From an uncultured Collinsella sp. (lineage in GTDB: Bacteria > Actinomycetota > Coriobacteriia > Coriobacteriales > Coriobacteriaceae), in contig CATYSO010000010.1 of assembly GCA_958412345.1 (NCBI GenBank), forward strand, positions 1 to 64,000: DNA of 64,000 nucleotides, in the 5' to 3' direction. The notes beneath the pieces were generated by a model. The model ran no database searches. It saw only the letters and a list, made by a program, of their open reading frames with translations, and was not told the DNA's origin. Shown here piece after piece: positions 17,267-26,295 of the stretch; within the stretch, counting starts at the first letter, position 1, and each line of letters opens with the position of its first letter. A program made the position numbers and the translations under genes.

Positions 17267-17809
17267 ATGCCCAGCGTTGCCGTTCTCGCCGCCGATGGCT
17301 TTGAAACTATTGAATGCTTGACCATGGTCGATGTCATGCGTCGCGGCGGCGTGCGTGCCACGCTCGTCTCGATTATGCCCACGCGTGAGGTCGTAAGCTC
17401 GCTGCAGATCCCTGTGACCTGCGATGCGCTCTTTGATGAGATTAACTTTGACGAGTACGACTGCGTCGTGCTGCCCGGCGGCCTACCCGGTGCCACCAAC
17501 CTGCGCGCCGATCAGCGCGTCTGCGACGTGGTCTGCGAGTTCGCCGCGACCAAGCACGTCGCCGCCATCTGCGCCGCCCCGTTTATCCTGGGCGAGCTCG
17601 ACCTACTCGAGGGGCGCCACGCCACGTGCTTCCCTGGCTTTGAGAAAAGCTTCCCCGAAGGCGCCTATACCGGCGAGAAGGTTACGCAAGACGGCAACAT
17701 TATCACCGCCAGCGGCATGGCTCAGTCGCTCCCCTTTGCGCTTGAGCTGCTGCGCACGCTCGCCGGCGACAAGGCCGTCGAGAAGGTCGCCGAGGGCATT
17801 CAGCTATGA
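17267..17809 (+). CDS. DJ-1/PfpI family protein
   Basis: A 180-residue single-domain protein of the DJ-1/PfpI superfamily. The conserved elements are the early Glu in ADGFETIECL, VLPGGLPGA, and the nucleophile-elbow Cys in AAICAAPFILG. Family members act in glyoxal or protein deglycation, as chaperones or as redox sensors; the specific role cannot be chosen here. It matches YajL/ThiJ in size. Start at 17267 follows GAAAGGAACCCTC. Its stop overlaps the ATG of maf (ATGA), so the two are translationally coupled. Confidence 0.9.
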   Translation: MPSVAVLAADGFETIECLTMVDVMRRGGVRATLVSIMPTREVVSSLQIPVTCDALFDEINFDEYDCVVLPGGLPGATNLRADQRVCDVVCEFAATKHVAAICAAPFILGELDLLEGRHATCFPGFEKSFPEGAYTGEKVTQDGNIITASGMAQSLPFALELLRTLAGDKAVEKVAEGIQL

Positions 17810-18387
17810 TTTTGGCTTCGCAATCACCGCGCCGCATCGAGTTGATGCGCGAGGCGGGCTATGACATTCGCGTGATTCCCGCAGATATCGACGAAACGCC
17901 GTTTGATGGCGAGGCCCCGCTTACGCTCGTTGAACGCTTAGCACGCGCAAAAGCCGCCGCCGTTGCTGCCGAGTATGCCGAGCCCAATGAGCTGACGGTC
18001 GCGGCCGACACCATCGTCACCTTTGACGGCAAGATTCTGGGCAAGCCGGCAACCGAAGACGAGGCGCGTACCATGCTCCGTGAGCTTTCAGGCCGTACGC
18101 ACCAGGTCGCAACCGGTGTCTGCATCGTTAAGGCAGGCGACACGGCCGCCCCGCATGCCGCCGAGAGCCTGTCCTTTGTCGATGTGACCGACGTGACGTT
18201 CTACGAGCTCACCGACGAGCAGGTCGAGCACTACGTCGCCTCGGGTGAGCCCATGGACAAGGCCGGCGCCTACGGCATTCAGGGCACAGGCGGACGCATG
18301 CTCGTGCACGATATTTCGGGCGACTTCTATAACGTGGTGGGCCTACCCATCGCCCGCGTCGCGCGCGCGATTCAAAAACTCTCGTAA
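17806..18387 (+). CDS. maf: Maf-type nucleotide pyrophosphatase
   Basis: A 193-residue Maf/YhdE family nucleoside-triphosphate pyrophosphatase, proposed to cleanse the pool of dTTP/UTP or modified nucleotides and linked to septum control. The signature ILASQSPRRIELMREAG is at the N terminus, the substrate-site Asp is in VAADTIVTFDGKILGKP, and GKAGAYGIQG-like DKAGAYGIQGTG follows at the C terminus. It starts inside the stop codon of the DJ-1 gene (ATGA overlap). Confidence 0.94.
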   Translation: MILASQSPRRIELMREAGYDIRVIPADIDETPFDGEAPLTLVERLARAKAAAVAAEYAEPNELTVAADTIVTFDGKILGKPATEDEARTMLRELSGRTHQVATGVCIVKAGDTAAPHAAESLSFVDVTDVTFYELTDEQVEHYVASGEPMDKAGAYGIQGTGGRMLVHDISGDFYNVVGLPIARVARAIQKLS

Positions 18388-18487
18388 TTGCATCTGGCGC
18401 TGGGTATCCCCCAGCGCCTACAATTTTGCCGTACCGTACGGATCCCGACCGGGCATAAGGCCCGGCGGAAAACCGATAGGAGAAAAC

Positions 18488-19489
18488 ATGGACACACTGC
18501 TCGAAGCCATCGATGTTTGCAATGTCGATGGCTTTTGCTTTGGCAACTATACGGACGAGGAGGCTGGCACCGGCTGCACCGTAATCGTGGCGCCCGAGGG
18601 CGCCACCGGCGGCGTTGACGTTCGCGGCGGTGCTCCCGCTTCGCGCGAAACCGACCTGCTGCGACCCGAGAACACCGTGGACAAGGTCCACGCCGTCTGC
18701 CTTTCGGGTGGATCGGCCTTTGGCCTCGAGGCTGCAAGCGGCGTCGCTCGCGAGCTTGAGAGCCACGGCATCGGCCTTCCCGTCGGCCCCACGCAGGTGC
18801 CTATCGTGTGCTCCAGCTGTATCTTCGACCTCGCCTTTGGTAACCCCACCGTTCGCCCCGACATTGAGGCCGGCATCGCCGCCGTGCGCGAGGCGCTCGA
18901 CCACACCCCTGCCTCGCTCGAGCAGGGCAACGTGGGCGCCGGCACCGGCGCCACCGTAGGTAAGCTCATGGGACCTGCCACCTGCATGAAGGCTGGCCTT
19001 GGAGCCGCCGCCGTGGCACTCGGCCCCGTCAAGGTGGGCGCCGTGGTCTCGGTCAACGCCTGCGGCAACGTTGTCGACCCCTTCACCGGCGAGTGGGTCG
19101 CCGGTATGCGCGCCGCAGCCGATAGCGACCAGATCGTCGACATGGAACTCGCAGCCTTTGCCGCCGCCGGATCCATGCAGATGCCGCTCGACCGCACCAA
19201 CACCACCATCAGCTGCATCGTCACCAACATGGAGCTCACTAAGGCCCAGGCCACCAAGGTCTCTCAGATGGCCGCAGACGCCTACGCACACGCCATCCGC
19301 CCCACACACACCACCAACGACGGCGACACCATCTACACCCTCGCCAGCGGCAAACTGGGCGCCCAGGCAAGCGCCGCCGTTCCCCTAGACCTGCTGGGCA
19401 TGCTCGCAGTAAGGGCCCTGGAAACTGCCATCGTAAACGGAGCCAAAACCGCCAAAACCTCCCACGGCATCCCCGGCGCCGCGAAGTAA
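18488..19489 (+). CDS. P1 family (DmpA/S58-type) peptidase
   Basis: A 333-residue P1/DmpA-family protein, an N-terminal-nucleophile hydrolase that processes itself into two chains and releases N-terminal amino acids. Visible signatures are NVGAGTGATVGKLMG, KVGAVVSVNACGN, and near residue 240 the likely self-cleavage/nucleophile segment DRTNTTISCIVTN. KVHAVCLSGGSAFGLEAA is typical of the family. The start at 18488 follows ATAGGAGAAAAC; a longer reading overlaps maf without a ribosome site. A small hairpin GACCGGGCATAAGGCCCGGC lies just upstream. Substrate unknown. Confidence 0.9.
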   Translation: MDTLLEAIDVCNVDGFCFGNYTDEEAGTGCTVIVAPEGATGGVDVRGGAPASRETDLLRPENTVDKVHAVCLSGGSAFGLEAASGVARELESHGIGLPVGPTQVPIVCSSCIFDLAFGNPTVRPDIEAGIAAVREALDHTPASLEQGNVGAGTGATVGKLMGPATCMKAGLGAAAVALGPVKVGAVVSVNACGNVVDPFTGEWVAGMRAAADSDQIVDMELAAFAAAGSMQMPLDRTNTTISCIVTNMELTKAQATKVSQMAADAYAHAIRPTHTTNDGDTIYTLASGKLGAQASAAVPLDLLGMLAVRALETAIVNGAKTAKTSHGIPGAAK

Positions 19490-19501
19490 TCTCACTCGAT
19501 C

Positions 19502-19630
19502 GTCGGTCGGAGGCGGGCGGGCATTACGTTTGCTGCTCTACAGTCCTATGCAAGACGAAGGCCACATTAAGTGGCCTTCTTTGCATGCGGAACTCGCGAC
19601 AAACGTAATGCCCGCCCGCCTCCGACCGAC
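19502..19630. repeat. Nested palindrome 1, 30-bp perfect arms
   Basis: Arms 19502-19531 and 19601-19630 are perfectly complementary over 30 bp. Inside is a second hairpin GAAGGCCAC-ATTAA-GTGGCCTTC (19558-19580). It lies between the converging P1 peptidase and glycosyltransferase genes and could fold at both RNA and DNA level. Confidence 0.9.
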
Positions 19631-19723
19631 TACCGACCAAAATCTTTTCAGTCCAGGCCCCTGTGTACCGCGCGTCGAAGATCTTCAAATTCAGGCAGCC
19701 TGACAATCGATTCTTATAGCAAA

Positions 19724-19833
19724 GGCCCCTTGGCCTTTAGTTTGATACAAGTTCCGCACGAGTCGGAAAGCACTTAATGTGCTTTCCGTGCGAGCAGGAC
19801 TGTTCGCAGTAGCAAACTAAAGGCCAAGGGGCC
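19724..19833. repeat. Nested palindrome 2, 20-bp perfect arms
   Basis: Arms 19724-19743 and 19814-19833 match perfectly over 20 bp. The inner hairpin GGAAAGCAC-TTAAT-GTGCTTTCC (19775-19797) has the same size and loop type as that of palindrome 1, though the sequences differ. Same convergent gap, which otherwise holds nothing recognisable. Confidence 0.9.
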
Positions 19834-19865
19834 CAGTCAACCTATCAGCAGCGATTACTCAGCAG

Positions 19866-20897
19866 CTAGTTGAATTTGAAGATCTTTGAGGCAAGACGGT
19901 ATAGGCCGAGTGTGGTTTTGTCTCCGGCCCGTCCGCGCAGATTGGTGAAGAACCCGACCACACCGTAACGTGCACGACGATACATACGCTCGTCATAGGC
20001 CTTCAAATCATTCCACAGCGTCTTTAGGCGCTCGTCGGCGCAATCTTCCTCGGAAAGCTTGGTCAACACCGAGCAGATCGCCATCATCATAGTGAAATAA
20101 CCCATCATGTACGAGCGCAGACGCGACGACTCAACATCGCTGTACAGGTGGTACGACTCCATCATGATACGCGTAACACGGAACTGCTGGTCCAGACGCT
20201 TGACCATCGTGGCCTCGTTGACACTCTGGCCCTCGCGGCCAATGAAGTAACGGTAGAGGTCGATGTCGGAGTAGTACATGGTCTTGCAGCGCGGCAGCGG
20301 CACATAGGCGTAGATGTTGTCCACGTAGAAGGTGTGCGGCGGCATGGGCAGGTTAGACTCGCGCAGCACATCCGTGCGATAGCACAGGCTGTGCATGAGC
20401 AAATTCTGGTCCAGACGGAAATGACCGATCTGATCCCAGGTGAAGATCTTTTTGCGCGGCAGGGCAAACTTGTAGCCAATAGCGGTATGCGTGCCCTCGT
20501 AGACCTTCTCGTACACGTAGTTGGAGATAAACAGGTCGACGCGCTGGTCGCGCTCCTCAAAGCCACGCAGAATCGACAGCATGGTCGAAAGGGCCGCGCC
20601 GTCGAGCCAGTCGTCGGAGTCTACGACCTTGTAGTACGTACCCTGCGCCTCGCGCAGACCCGAAAGGACGGCGATACCGTGGCCGCCGTTCTCCTGGTGC
20701 ACCGCGCGGATGATACCGGGATAACGGGCCTCCCACTCATCGGCCTTGGCGGCCGTCTCGTCCTTGGAGCCGTCGTCCACCACGATAATCTCGATATCGG
20801 TGGCGTAATTGCTTCCCTCCAGGATGGAGGTGATGCAATGGTCCATGTCCTTGGCGGCGTTATACGAGGGAATACCGAATGTTATGACTTTATGCAT
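19866..20897 (-). CDS. Glycosyltransferase family 2
   Basis: A 343-residue GT-A fold glycosyltransferase. It opens HKVITFGIPSYNAAKDMDHC, followed by EIIVVDDGSKDET and the metal-binding YYKVVDSDDWLDG, the standard GT2 motifs in the first 110 residues. The C-terminal half is mostly helical with aromatic-rich stretches and no clear membrane helix. Its start overlaps the end of glf by 8 bases, so it probably acts in the same polymer, perhaps a galactofuranosyl or related transfer in a surface glycan. Acceptor and donor are not predictable. Confidence 0.9.
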   Translation of the reverse strand: MHKVITFGIPSYNAAKDMDHCITSILEGSNYATDIEIIVVDDGSKDETAAKADEWEARYPGIIRAVHQENGGHGIAVLSGLREAQGTYYKVVDSDDWLDGAALSTMLSILRGFEERDQRVDLFISNYVYEKVYEGTHTAIGYKFALPRKKIFTWDQIGHFRLDQNLLMHSLCYRTDVLRESNLPMPPHTFYVDNIYAYVPLPRCKTMYYSDIDLYRYFIGREGQSVNEATMVKRLDQQFRVTRIMMESYHLYSDVESSRLRSYMMGYFTMMMAICSVLTKLSEEDCADERLKTLWNDLKAYDERMYRRARYGVVGFFTNLRGRAGDKTTLGLYRLASKIFKFN

Positions 20898-22092
20898 GGC
20901 AGGCGATAATCTCATCCGAAAGATCGAGGGCGGAATTGGTCACGGCGTCCATATCGTAGTAGCGATACTCGGCCAGGCGACCCACCGGGTGGAAGTTCGT
21001 CAGGTTCTGAACGCGCTCAAGATAGCGCTCATAGAGCTCGCGGTTCTCAGGCTCAAGAATGGCGTAGTACGGCGTCTCGCCCGAGCCGGGCGTATAGGCC
21101 TTGGAGTATTCCTTCATGATGGTGGTCTTGCCGGGCAGGACCTGACCGGTCATGTTCTTGAACTCGGTAATGCGCGTGTAGTCCTCGCTCGTGGTGTAGT
21201 TGACGGTGCCCACGGGTTGGAACTGATCCATATCGAGCGTCTCGAACTTCATATCGAGCGTGCGGTACGGCAGGGCACCCAGGTCGAGGTTGAACAGCTC
21301 ATCGAGCGGACCGGTATAGACGATCTCGCCGCCATAGACCTTACCGTCGACCTTGACGGTGGTCTCATCGATCTCAAAGAGATCGCGAGCGTCCACGTCG
21401 CAGAATACATCGATCAGGTCGTGATCGAGCATATGCTCGAACAGCGCAGTGTAGCCGTCCTGCGGCATACCCTGGAAGGGGGCCTGCGGGAAGTAGCGAT
21501 CGTCATCGCCCACAAAGACGGGAACGCGACCAGTGATCGAGGGATCGATCTGGTCGGGAGTCTGACCCCACTGCTTCATGGTGTAATGCAAAAAGACGTT
21601 CTCGTAGACGTAATCGGCGACCTCGGCAAGATCCGGGTCGTTCTTCTTGCGCAGCTCCATAATGGGCACCTTGACGTCCTTGCCAAAGGTCTCCACGAGC
21701 TTTTGATACAGCTCCTCGCCGCGCTCATCGCCAAAAGCAAGCTTGAGGCTCGCATGGTTGAAGGGCACGGGCATAAGAGTGCCGTTGATGTTGGCAAGCA
21801 CCTTGTGCTGATAGTCCGTCCACTTGGTAAAGCGCGACAGGAAATTGTGCACGCGCTCGTTAAAGGTGTGGTAAATGTGCGGACCGTACTCGTGGATCAG
21901 GATTCCAGCCTCGTCAGCGCAGTCGTAGGCATTGCCTGCAATGTGGCTACGACGCTCCAGAACGGCAACGCGATAGCCGATAGTCTCGGCAAGACGGCGG
22001 GCACAAACGGCACCAGCGTACCCGGCACCGACAACGATCATGTCGTACGCACCGGCATTAAAGCCTTCAGGCAGGCCTGAGGTAATCTGCAT
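20890..22092 (-). CDS. glf: UDP-galactopyranose mutase
   Basis: A 400-residue flavoenzyme that converts UDP-galactopyranose to UDP-galactofuranose, precursor of galactofuranose in surface polysaccharides. The FAD dinucleotide fold is DMIVVGAGYAGAVCARRLAE, followed by the typical RRSHIAGNAYD and GPHIYHT segments, and the sugar-binding KQWGQTPDQID. The N terminus carries about 15 extra residues. AAGGAG six bases upstream supports the start. It heads a two-gene operon with the overlapping glycosyltransferase. Confidence 0.95.
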   Translation of the reverse strand: MQITSGLPEGFNAGAYDMIVVGAGYAGAVCARRLAETIGYRVAVLERRSHIAGNAYDCADEAGILIHEYGPHIYHTFNERVHNFLSRFTKWTDYQHKVLANINGTLMPVPFNHASLKLAFGDERGEELYQKLVETFGKDVKVPIMELRKKNDPDLAEVADYVYENVFLHYTMKQWGQTPDQIDPSITGRVPVFVGDDDRYFPQAPFQGMPQDGYTALFEHMLDHDLIDVFCDVDARDLFEIDETTVKVDGKVYGGEIVYTGPLDELFNLDLGALPYRTLDMKFETLDMDQFQPVGTVNYTTSEDYTRITEFKNMTGQVLPGKTTIMKEYSKAYTPGSGETPYYAILEPENRELYERYLERVQNLTNFHPVGRLAEYRYYDMDAVTNSALDLSDEIIACHA

Positions 22093-22249
22093 CGATACTC
22101 CTTGTCAAAAGCCACACGCTTTTTAACTGGGCTTTTTCTCGAACATACGTCGAGACATATTTATCAGAGCGATTATAGCGCTAATGCGTCCTATAATGAG
22201 CTTGCCACACAAGGAAAGCTCAAGCACCGCGGCGAACATAATTGAAAGG

Positions 22250-22272
22250 TAAACCCGCTAGCAGCGGGTTTA
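22250..22272 (+). repeat. Leader hairpin upstream of pta
   Basis: Perfect 10-bp arms TAAACCCGCT / AGCGGGTTTA with a 3-nt loop, about 50 bases before the pta start and without a T-run. It lies in the 232-base divergent glf/pta promoter region, which also contains candidate -10 boxes TATAAT (22192 region, plus strand). Confidence 0.55.
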
Positions 22273-22324
22273 TTCGTGAACAGCCGGGTGCCTGGAGCTT
22301 AGCGAAACGCTTGTAAGGAGTAAC

Positions 22325-23305
22325 ATGAGCGATTTCCTAAACCGTATGAAGTCTGCCGCCAAGGCCGACCTTAAGACCATCGTCCTGCCCGAGGGCGAGG
22401 ATCCGCGCACCATCGTCGCGGCTACTAAGATCATCGAGGAGGGTCTGGCCAAGATCGTCATCCTGGGCAACCCCGACGAGATCGACGTTCCCGGCGCCAC
22501 CGTCATCGACCCGCGCAACGCCGAGAAGCACGAGGAGTACGCGCAGAAGTTTGCCGAGCTCCGCGCTAAGAAGGGCGTCACCATCGAGCAGGCTCGCGCC
22601 CAGGTGATGGATGCCACCTACTTTGGCACCATGATGGTCAAGATGGGCGATGCCGACGGCCTGGTCTCCGGCGCTTGCCACTCCACCGCCGACACCCTGC
22701 GCCCCGCGCTGCAGATCCTCAAGACCGCCCCGGGTACCAAGCTGGTCTCGGCCTTCTTCGTGATGTGCACCGACACCCCGCAGTTTGGCACCGACGGCAC
22801 GCTGATCTTCGCCGACTGCGGCCTCAACATCAACCCGTCTTCTGACGAGCTCTCCGAGATCGCCATCGCCTCGGCCCACTCCTGGTCCACCTTCATGGGC
22901 AATGTCGAGCCGCACGTGGCCATGCTCTCCTACTCCACCATGGGCTCCGCCGGCGGCGAGGTCGCCAAGAAGGTCCAGGAGGCCGTGAAGTTCTGCAAGG
23001 AGAAGGCTCCCGAGCTCGCCATCGATGGCGACCTGCAGCTCGACGCTGCCATCGTCCCCACCGTCGCTCAGCTCAAGGCTCCCGGCTCCTCTGTCGCCGG
23101 CAAGGCCAACGTGCTCGTGTTCCCCGACCTCGAGGCCGGTAACATCGGCTACAAGTTGGTCCAGCGCTTCGCCGGCGCCGACGCCTACGGCCCCATCCTG
23201 CAGGGCATTGCCAAGCCGGTCAACGACCTGTCGCGCGGCTGCTCTGCCGACGACATCGTGGGTGTCGTGGCCATCACCGCCGTCCAGGCTCAGATGGCTG
23301 AGTAG
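22325..23305 (+). CDS. pta: Phosphate acetyltransferase
   Basis: A 326-residue short-form Pta that exchanges CoA of acetyl-CoA for phosphate to give acetyl phosphate. It opens with MSDFLNRMKSAAKADLKTIVLPEGEDPRT, typical of the family, and carries GDADGLVSGACHSTADTLRPALQ, FFVMCTDTP and YSTMGSAGG. The start follows TAAGGAGTAAC. It faces ackA across a long palindrome rather than forming an operon with it; together the two generate ATP from acetyl-CoA during fermentation. Confidence 0.95.
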   Translation: MSDFLNRMKSAAKADLKTIVLPEGEDPRTIVAATKIIEEGLAKIVILGNPDEIDVPGATVIDPRNAEKHEEYAQKFAELRAKKGVTIEQARAQVMDATYFGTMMVKMGDADGLVSGACHSTADTLRPALQILKTAPGTKLVSAFFVMCTDTPQFGTDGTLIFADCGLNINPSSDELSEIAIASAHSWSTFMGNVEPHVAMLSYSTMGSAGGEVAKKVQEAVKFCKEKAPELAIDGDLQLDAAIVPTVAQLKAPGSSVAGKANVLVFPDLEAGNIGYKLVQRFAGADAYGPILQGIAKPVNDLSRGCSADDIVGVVAITAVQAQMAE

Positions 23306-23320
23306 CGGACATACCCCCTC

Positions 23321-23447
23321 GGGACCCTACAGGGTAAAGCTCTGAAAACGTCCTCGGACATGTCGGAAGCCCCCGCTGCGCACTACGTGCGGCGGGGGCT
23401 TCCTCCGTCCTGCGGAATGTTTTCAGAGCTTTACCCTGTAGGGTCCC
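23321..23447. repeat. Nested palindrome 3, 29-bp perfect arms
   Basis: Arms 23321-23349 and 23419-23447 are perfectly complementary over 29 bp. Inside, a hairpin at about 23368-23403 pairs GGAAGCCCCCGC with GCGGGGGCTTCC and is itself closed by CGCAC-TAC-GTGCG. It lies between the converging pta and ackA genes. The remaining 23448-23595 shows nothing recognisable. Confidence 0.9.
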
Positions 23448-23595
23448 TGCCACGACGTAGCAATCAGAGCATCTGGAGTGGACGGCGACTTGGCTGCGAG
23501 CTGGGGCTGAGGAACTGAATGGATGGGTGCCGTTGTCGCTAGTGCAGGCGCTGCTGGTGATGATCACTTTGGGACTGGAATTTCCGCCTGCTAGT

Positions 23596-23633
23596 AAAAA
23601 GGCCTCCGGAGCTGTTGCTCTGGAGGCCTTTTT
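23596..23633 (-). terminator. Terminator of ackA copy 1
   Basis: Arms AAAAAGGCCTCC (23596-23607) and GGAGGCCTTTTT (23622-23633); the minus strand ends in a T-run. It is distinct from the palindrome further left. Confidence 0.85.
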
Positions 23634-23653
23634 GTCAATTACAGACGAATACG

Positions 23654-24832
23654 TTAGTTGTTCTTGGTCAGACGCTCGACGTCGTGGGCGATCATGTATT
23701 CCTCGTCGGTGGGGATGACCATGACCGTGACGGAAGAGCCGGCGGCGCTGATGACCTGCGGGCCGTTACCCACGGCCTCGCGGTTCTTGTTGTTGTCGAT
23801 GCGCACGCCCAGCCACTCAAAGCAGTCGCAGAAAGCCTTGCGGATCGACCAGTCGTTCTCGCCAATGCCAGCGGTAAAGGTAATGGTGTCCACGCCCGCC
23901 ATGGAAGCGATCATGGAGCCGGCTTGCTGCATGGCCTTGTAGGCGAACATATCGAAGGCGAGCAGGCAGCGCTCGTCGCCCTCGGAGGCGCGCGTACGGA
24001 TGTCGCGGGCGTCGTTGGAGATGCCCGAGATGGCAAGCAGACCAGACTGCTTGTTCATCATGTCGTCGACTTCCTGGTAGCTGTAGCCGCCCTCGCGCTG
24101 CAGGTAGCATACGGTAGCCGGGTCAATGGAACCGCAGCGGGTGCCCATCATCAGGCCGTCGAGCGGCGTGAGGCCCATCGTGGTATCGCGGCATACACCG
24201 TCCTCAATGGCGGCGAGCGAAGCGCCGTTGCCCAGATGACACGAAAGCAGACGGTGGCAGCGCGAACCCAGGATCTCCTTGGCCATCATCCACTCATAGC
24301 GGTGGCTTGTGCCGTGGGCGCCGTACTTGCGCACGTGATACTTGTCACACACGTCCTTGGGCAGGGCGTAGGTGTAGGCGACCTCGGGCATAGTCATGTG
24401 GAACGAGGTGTCGAAGACGGCCACGTTGGGCAGCTCCGGATACTTCTCGCGACAATACTCGATTGCCGCCGCCTCGCCATAGTTGTGCAGCGGAGCAAGC
24501 GGTGCCACCTCGAGGATCTTAGCCATGACCTCATCGTCGACGACCGCGGAATCATCGAAGTACCAGCCACCCTGAACGATACGGTGGCCGATGCCATCGA
24601 TCGTAAAGTCGGTCTTCTCGAGCTCCTCGAGCACACGTGCGATAGCCGAACGGTGGTCCGGGAAGGGGACCTCCTCGGTTTGCTTGGCGCCACCGTTCTC
24701 GGAGTGGCCAAAGATGCCCATGTCCGAACCGATACGTTCGCAGTTGCCCTTGGCGAAAACCTCGCGAGTATCGGTATCCAAAAGCTGATATTTAAGGCTT
24801 GAGCTGCCGGCGTTGACAACAAGTACGTTCAT
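23654..24832 (-). CDS. ackA: Acetate kinase, copy 1 (canonical motifs)
   Basis: A 392-residue acetate kinase of the ASKHA fold, making ATP and acetate from acetyl phosphate. Motifs in order: VLVVNAGSSSLKYQL, GHRIVQGGWYF (the residue usually His in HGG is Gln), FDTSFHMTMP, YGAHGTSHRY, the phosphate loop CHLGNGAS, the Arg in MGTRCGSIDPA, and TFTAGIGEND. All key catalytic residues named for the family appear present. It lies downstream of a second, divergent paralogue on the same strand, separated by a terminator, so both probably have their own promoter. Confidence 0.94.
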   Translation of the reverse strand: MNVLVVNAGSSSLKYQLLDTDTREVFAKGNCERIGSDMGIFGHSENGGAKQTEEVPFPDHRSAIARVLEELEKTDFTIDGIGHRIVQGGWYFDDSAVVDDEVMAKILEVAPLAPLHNYGEAAAIEYCREKYPELPNVAVFDTSFHMTMPEVAYTYALPKDVCDKYHVRKYGAHGTSHRYEWMMAKEILGSRCHRLLSCHLGNGASLAAIEDGVCRDTTMGLTPLDGLMMGTRCGSIDPATVCYLQREGGYSYQEVDDMMNKQSGLLAISGISNDARDIRTRASEGDERCLLAFDMFAYKAMQQAGSMIASMAGVDTITFTAGIGENDWSIRKAFCDCFEWLGVRIDNNKNREAVGNGPQVISAAGSSVTVMVIPTDEEYMIAHDVERLTKNN

Positions 24833-24945
24833 GAGACTCCTTTGCAGTGCAATACGGTCGACGCAGACCCCTTAAGGCGGCCGCATTTTAATAAGAAGTT
24901 ATCACAACTTGATAAATAGCTATCAAGCATATCGCCCAACGAGCA

Positions 24946-24985
24946 CAAAAGAGGGGCCGAACGGCGCTCGGTCGTCCAGCCCCTC
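24946..24985 (-). terminator. Terminator of ackA copy 2
   Basis: Stem GAGGGGC / GCCCCTC (24951-24957 and 24979-24985) followed on the minus strand by TTTTGTG. Confidence 0.7.
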
Positions 24986-24996
24986 CCCTCTTGCAA

Positions 24997-26175
24997 TTAC
25001 TTGCCGTTGACGATGCGCTCGACGTCGGAAGCGATCATGAACTCCTCGTCCGTGGGGATGACGAAAATCTTGACCTTGGAATCCTTGGCAGACAGGCACC
25101 AAGCGCCGTCACCACGCAGGGCGTTGCGGGCATGATCCATCTTGACGCCCATAAAGGCCAGGCGGTCGGCAACGCCGGCGCGGACAGCCGGAGCGTGCTC
25201 GCCGATGCCGGCGGTAAAGACCAGGGTGTCCATACCGCACATAGAAGTGGCCATCTCGGCAGCCTTGGCGGCAATCTTGTAGACAAACATGTCGAAGGCG
25301 AGCTGAGCCTCGGGGTCACCAGCAGCGGCGAGCTCCTCGACGTTGCGACAGTCGTTGGTCTTGCCGCCGGTCACAGCCAAAAGGCCGGACTTCTTGTTCA
25401 TCATCTCGTCGACCTCGTCGAAGGTGTAGCCGCCCTCGCGCTGCAGGTAGCACACGGTAGCCGGGTCGATGGAACCGCAGCGGGTGCCCATCATGACGCC
25501 GTCGAGCGGGGTCAAGCCCATGGTGGTGTCCATGCACTTGCCGTCCTCGATGGCGCACAGGGAAGCGCCGGAGCCGATATGGCACACAACGACCTTGCGA
25601 GCCTCGCCGTTGGTCATCTCAGCGACCTTCTTGGAGATGTAACGGTAGCTGGTGCCGTGGGCGCCGTACTTACGGATGTGCAGCTTGTCGCAGACGTCCT
25701 TGGGCAGGGCGTAGGTCTTGGCGACCTCGGGCATGTTGAAGTGGAAGGCGGTGTCATAGACCGTAACGTTGGGCAGGTCGGGATACTGCTCTAGGCAGTA
25801 CTCGATAACGTTGGCCTCGGGGTTGTTGTGCAGCGGCGCCAGCGGGGCGACGTCGCGGATCTTGGCGAGGACGTCCTCGTCGACGAGGGAGGAATCGCCG
25901 AAGTACCAACCGCCCTGAACGATACGGTGGCCGATACCCTCGATCTTGACGCCGTTGGCCTCGAGGTCCTTCAGGACGACCTCGATGGCGACCTTGTGGT
26001 CGGGGAACTCGATGTTCTCGGTCACCTTCTTGGAGCCGTTGGCAGCGTGGGTGAAGGTACCGCCGGTAAAGCAGACGCGCTCGCAGGAGCCCTTTGCGGA
26101 CACCTTATGGGACTTGGTATCGATGACCTGATACTTAAGGGTCGAAGATCCTGCGTTGACGACCAGAACGTTCAT
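24997..26175 (-). CDS. Acetate kinase paralogue, copy 2 (altered active-site positions)
   Basis: A 392-residue paralogue of copy 1, same length and clearly homologous throughout but diverged. It keeps NAGSSTLKYQ, DTAFHFNMP, MGTRCGSIDPA and FTAGIGEHA. Two positions differ from the usual family pattern: HGTSHRY reads HGTSYRY and HLGNGAS reads HIGSGAS. In the Methanosarcina enzyme these correspond to His184 and Asn211, both reported near the phosphate site. The gene may have a changed substrate (propionate, other acyl phosphate) or reduced activity; the sequence does not decide. It has its own terminator. Confidence 0.88.
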   Translation of the reverse strand: MNVLVVNAGSSTLKYQVIDTKSHKVSAKGSCERVCFTGGTFTHAANGSKKVTENIEFPDHKVAIEVVLKDLEANGVKIEGIGHRIVQGGWYFGDSSLVDEDVLAKIRDVAPLAPLHNNPEANVIEYCLEQYPDLPNVTVYDTAFHFNMPEVAKTYALPKDVCDKLHIRKYGAHGTSYRYISKKVAEMTNGEARKVVVCHIGSGASLCAIEDGKCMDTTMGLTPLDGVMMGTRCGSIDPATVCYLQREGGYTFDEVDEMMNKKSGLLAVTGGKTNDCRNVEELAAAGDPEAQLAFDMFVYKIAAKAAEMATSMCGMDTLVFTAGIGEHAPAVRAGVADRLAFMGVKMDHARNALRGDGAWCLSAKDSKVKIFVIPTDEEFMIASDVERIVNGK

Positions 26176-26228
26176 GTGTCTCCCTACTAACAGGCGGTGT
26201 GGCGCCGCCAGGTTACATACGCTTCAAT

Positions 26229-26262
26229 AATAAACCCAAACGCCCTCGCGCTCGGGTTTATT
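26229..26262 (-). terminator. Terminator of the MFS gene
   Basis: Arms AATAAACCC (26229-26237) and GGGTTTATT (26254-26262), followed on the minus strand by ATTG. It separates the accessory block from ackA copy 2. Confidence 0.6.
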
Positions 26263-26295
26263 GCGTTGATATATAAGTTATCGGTGTCTAAATAC

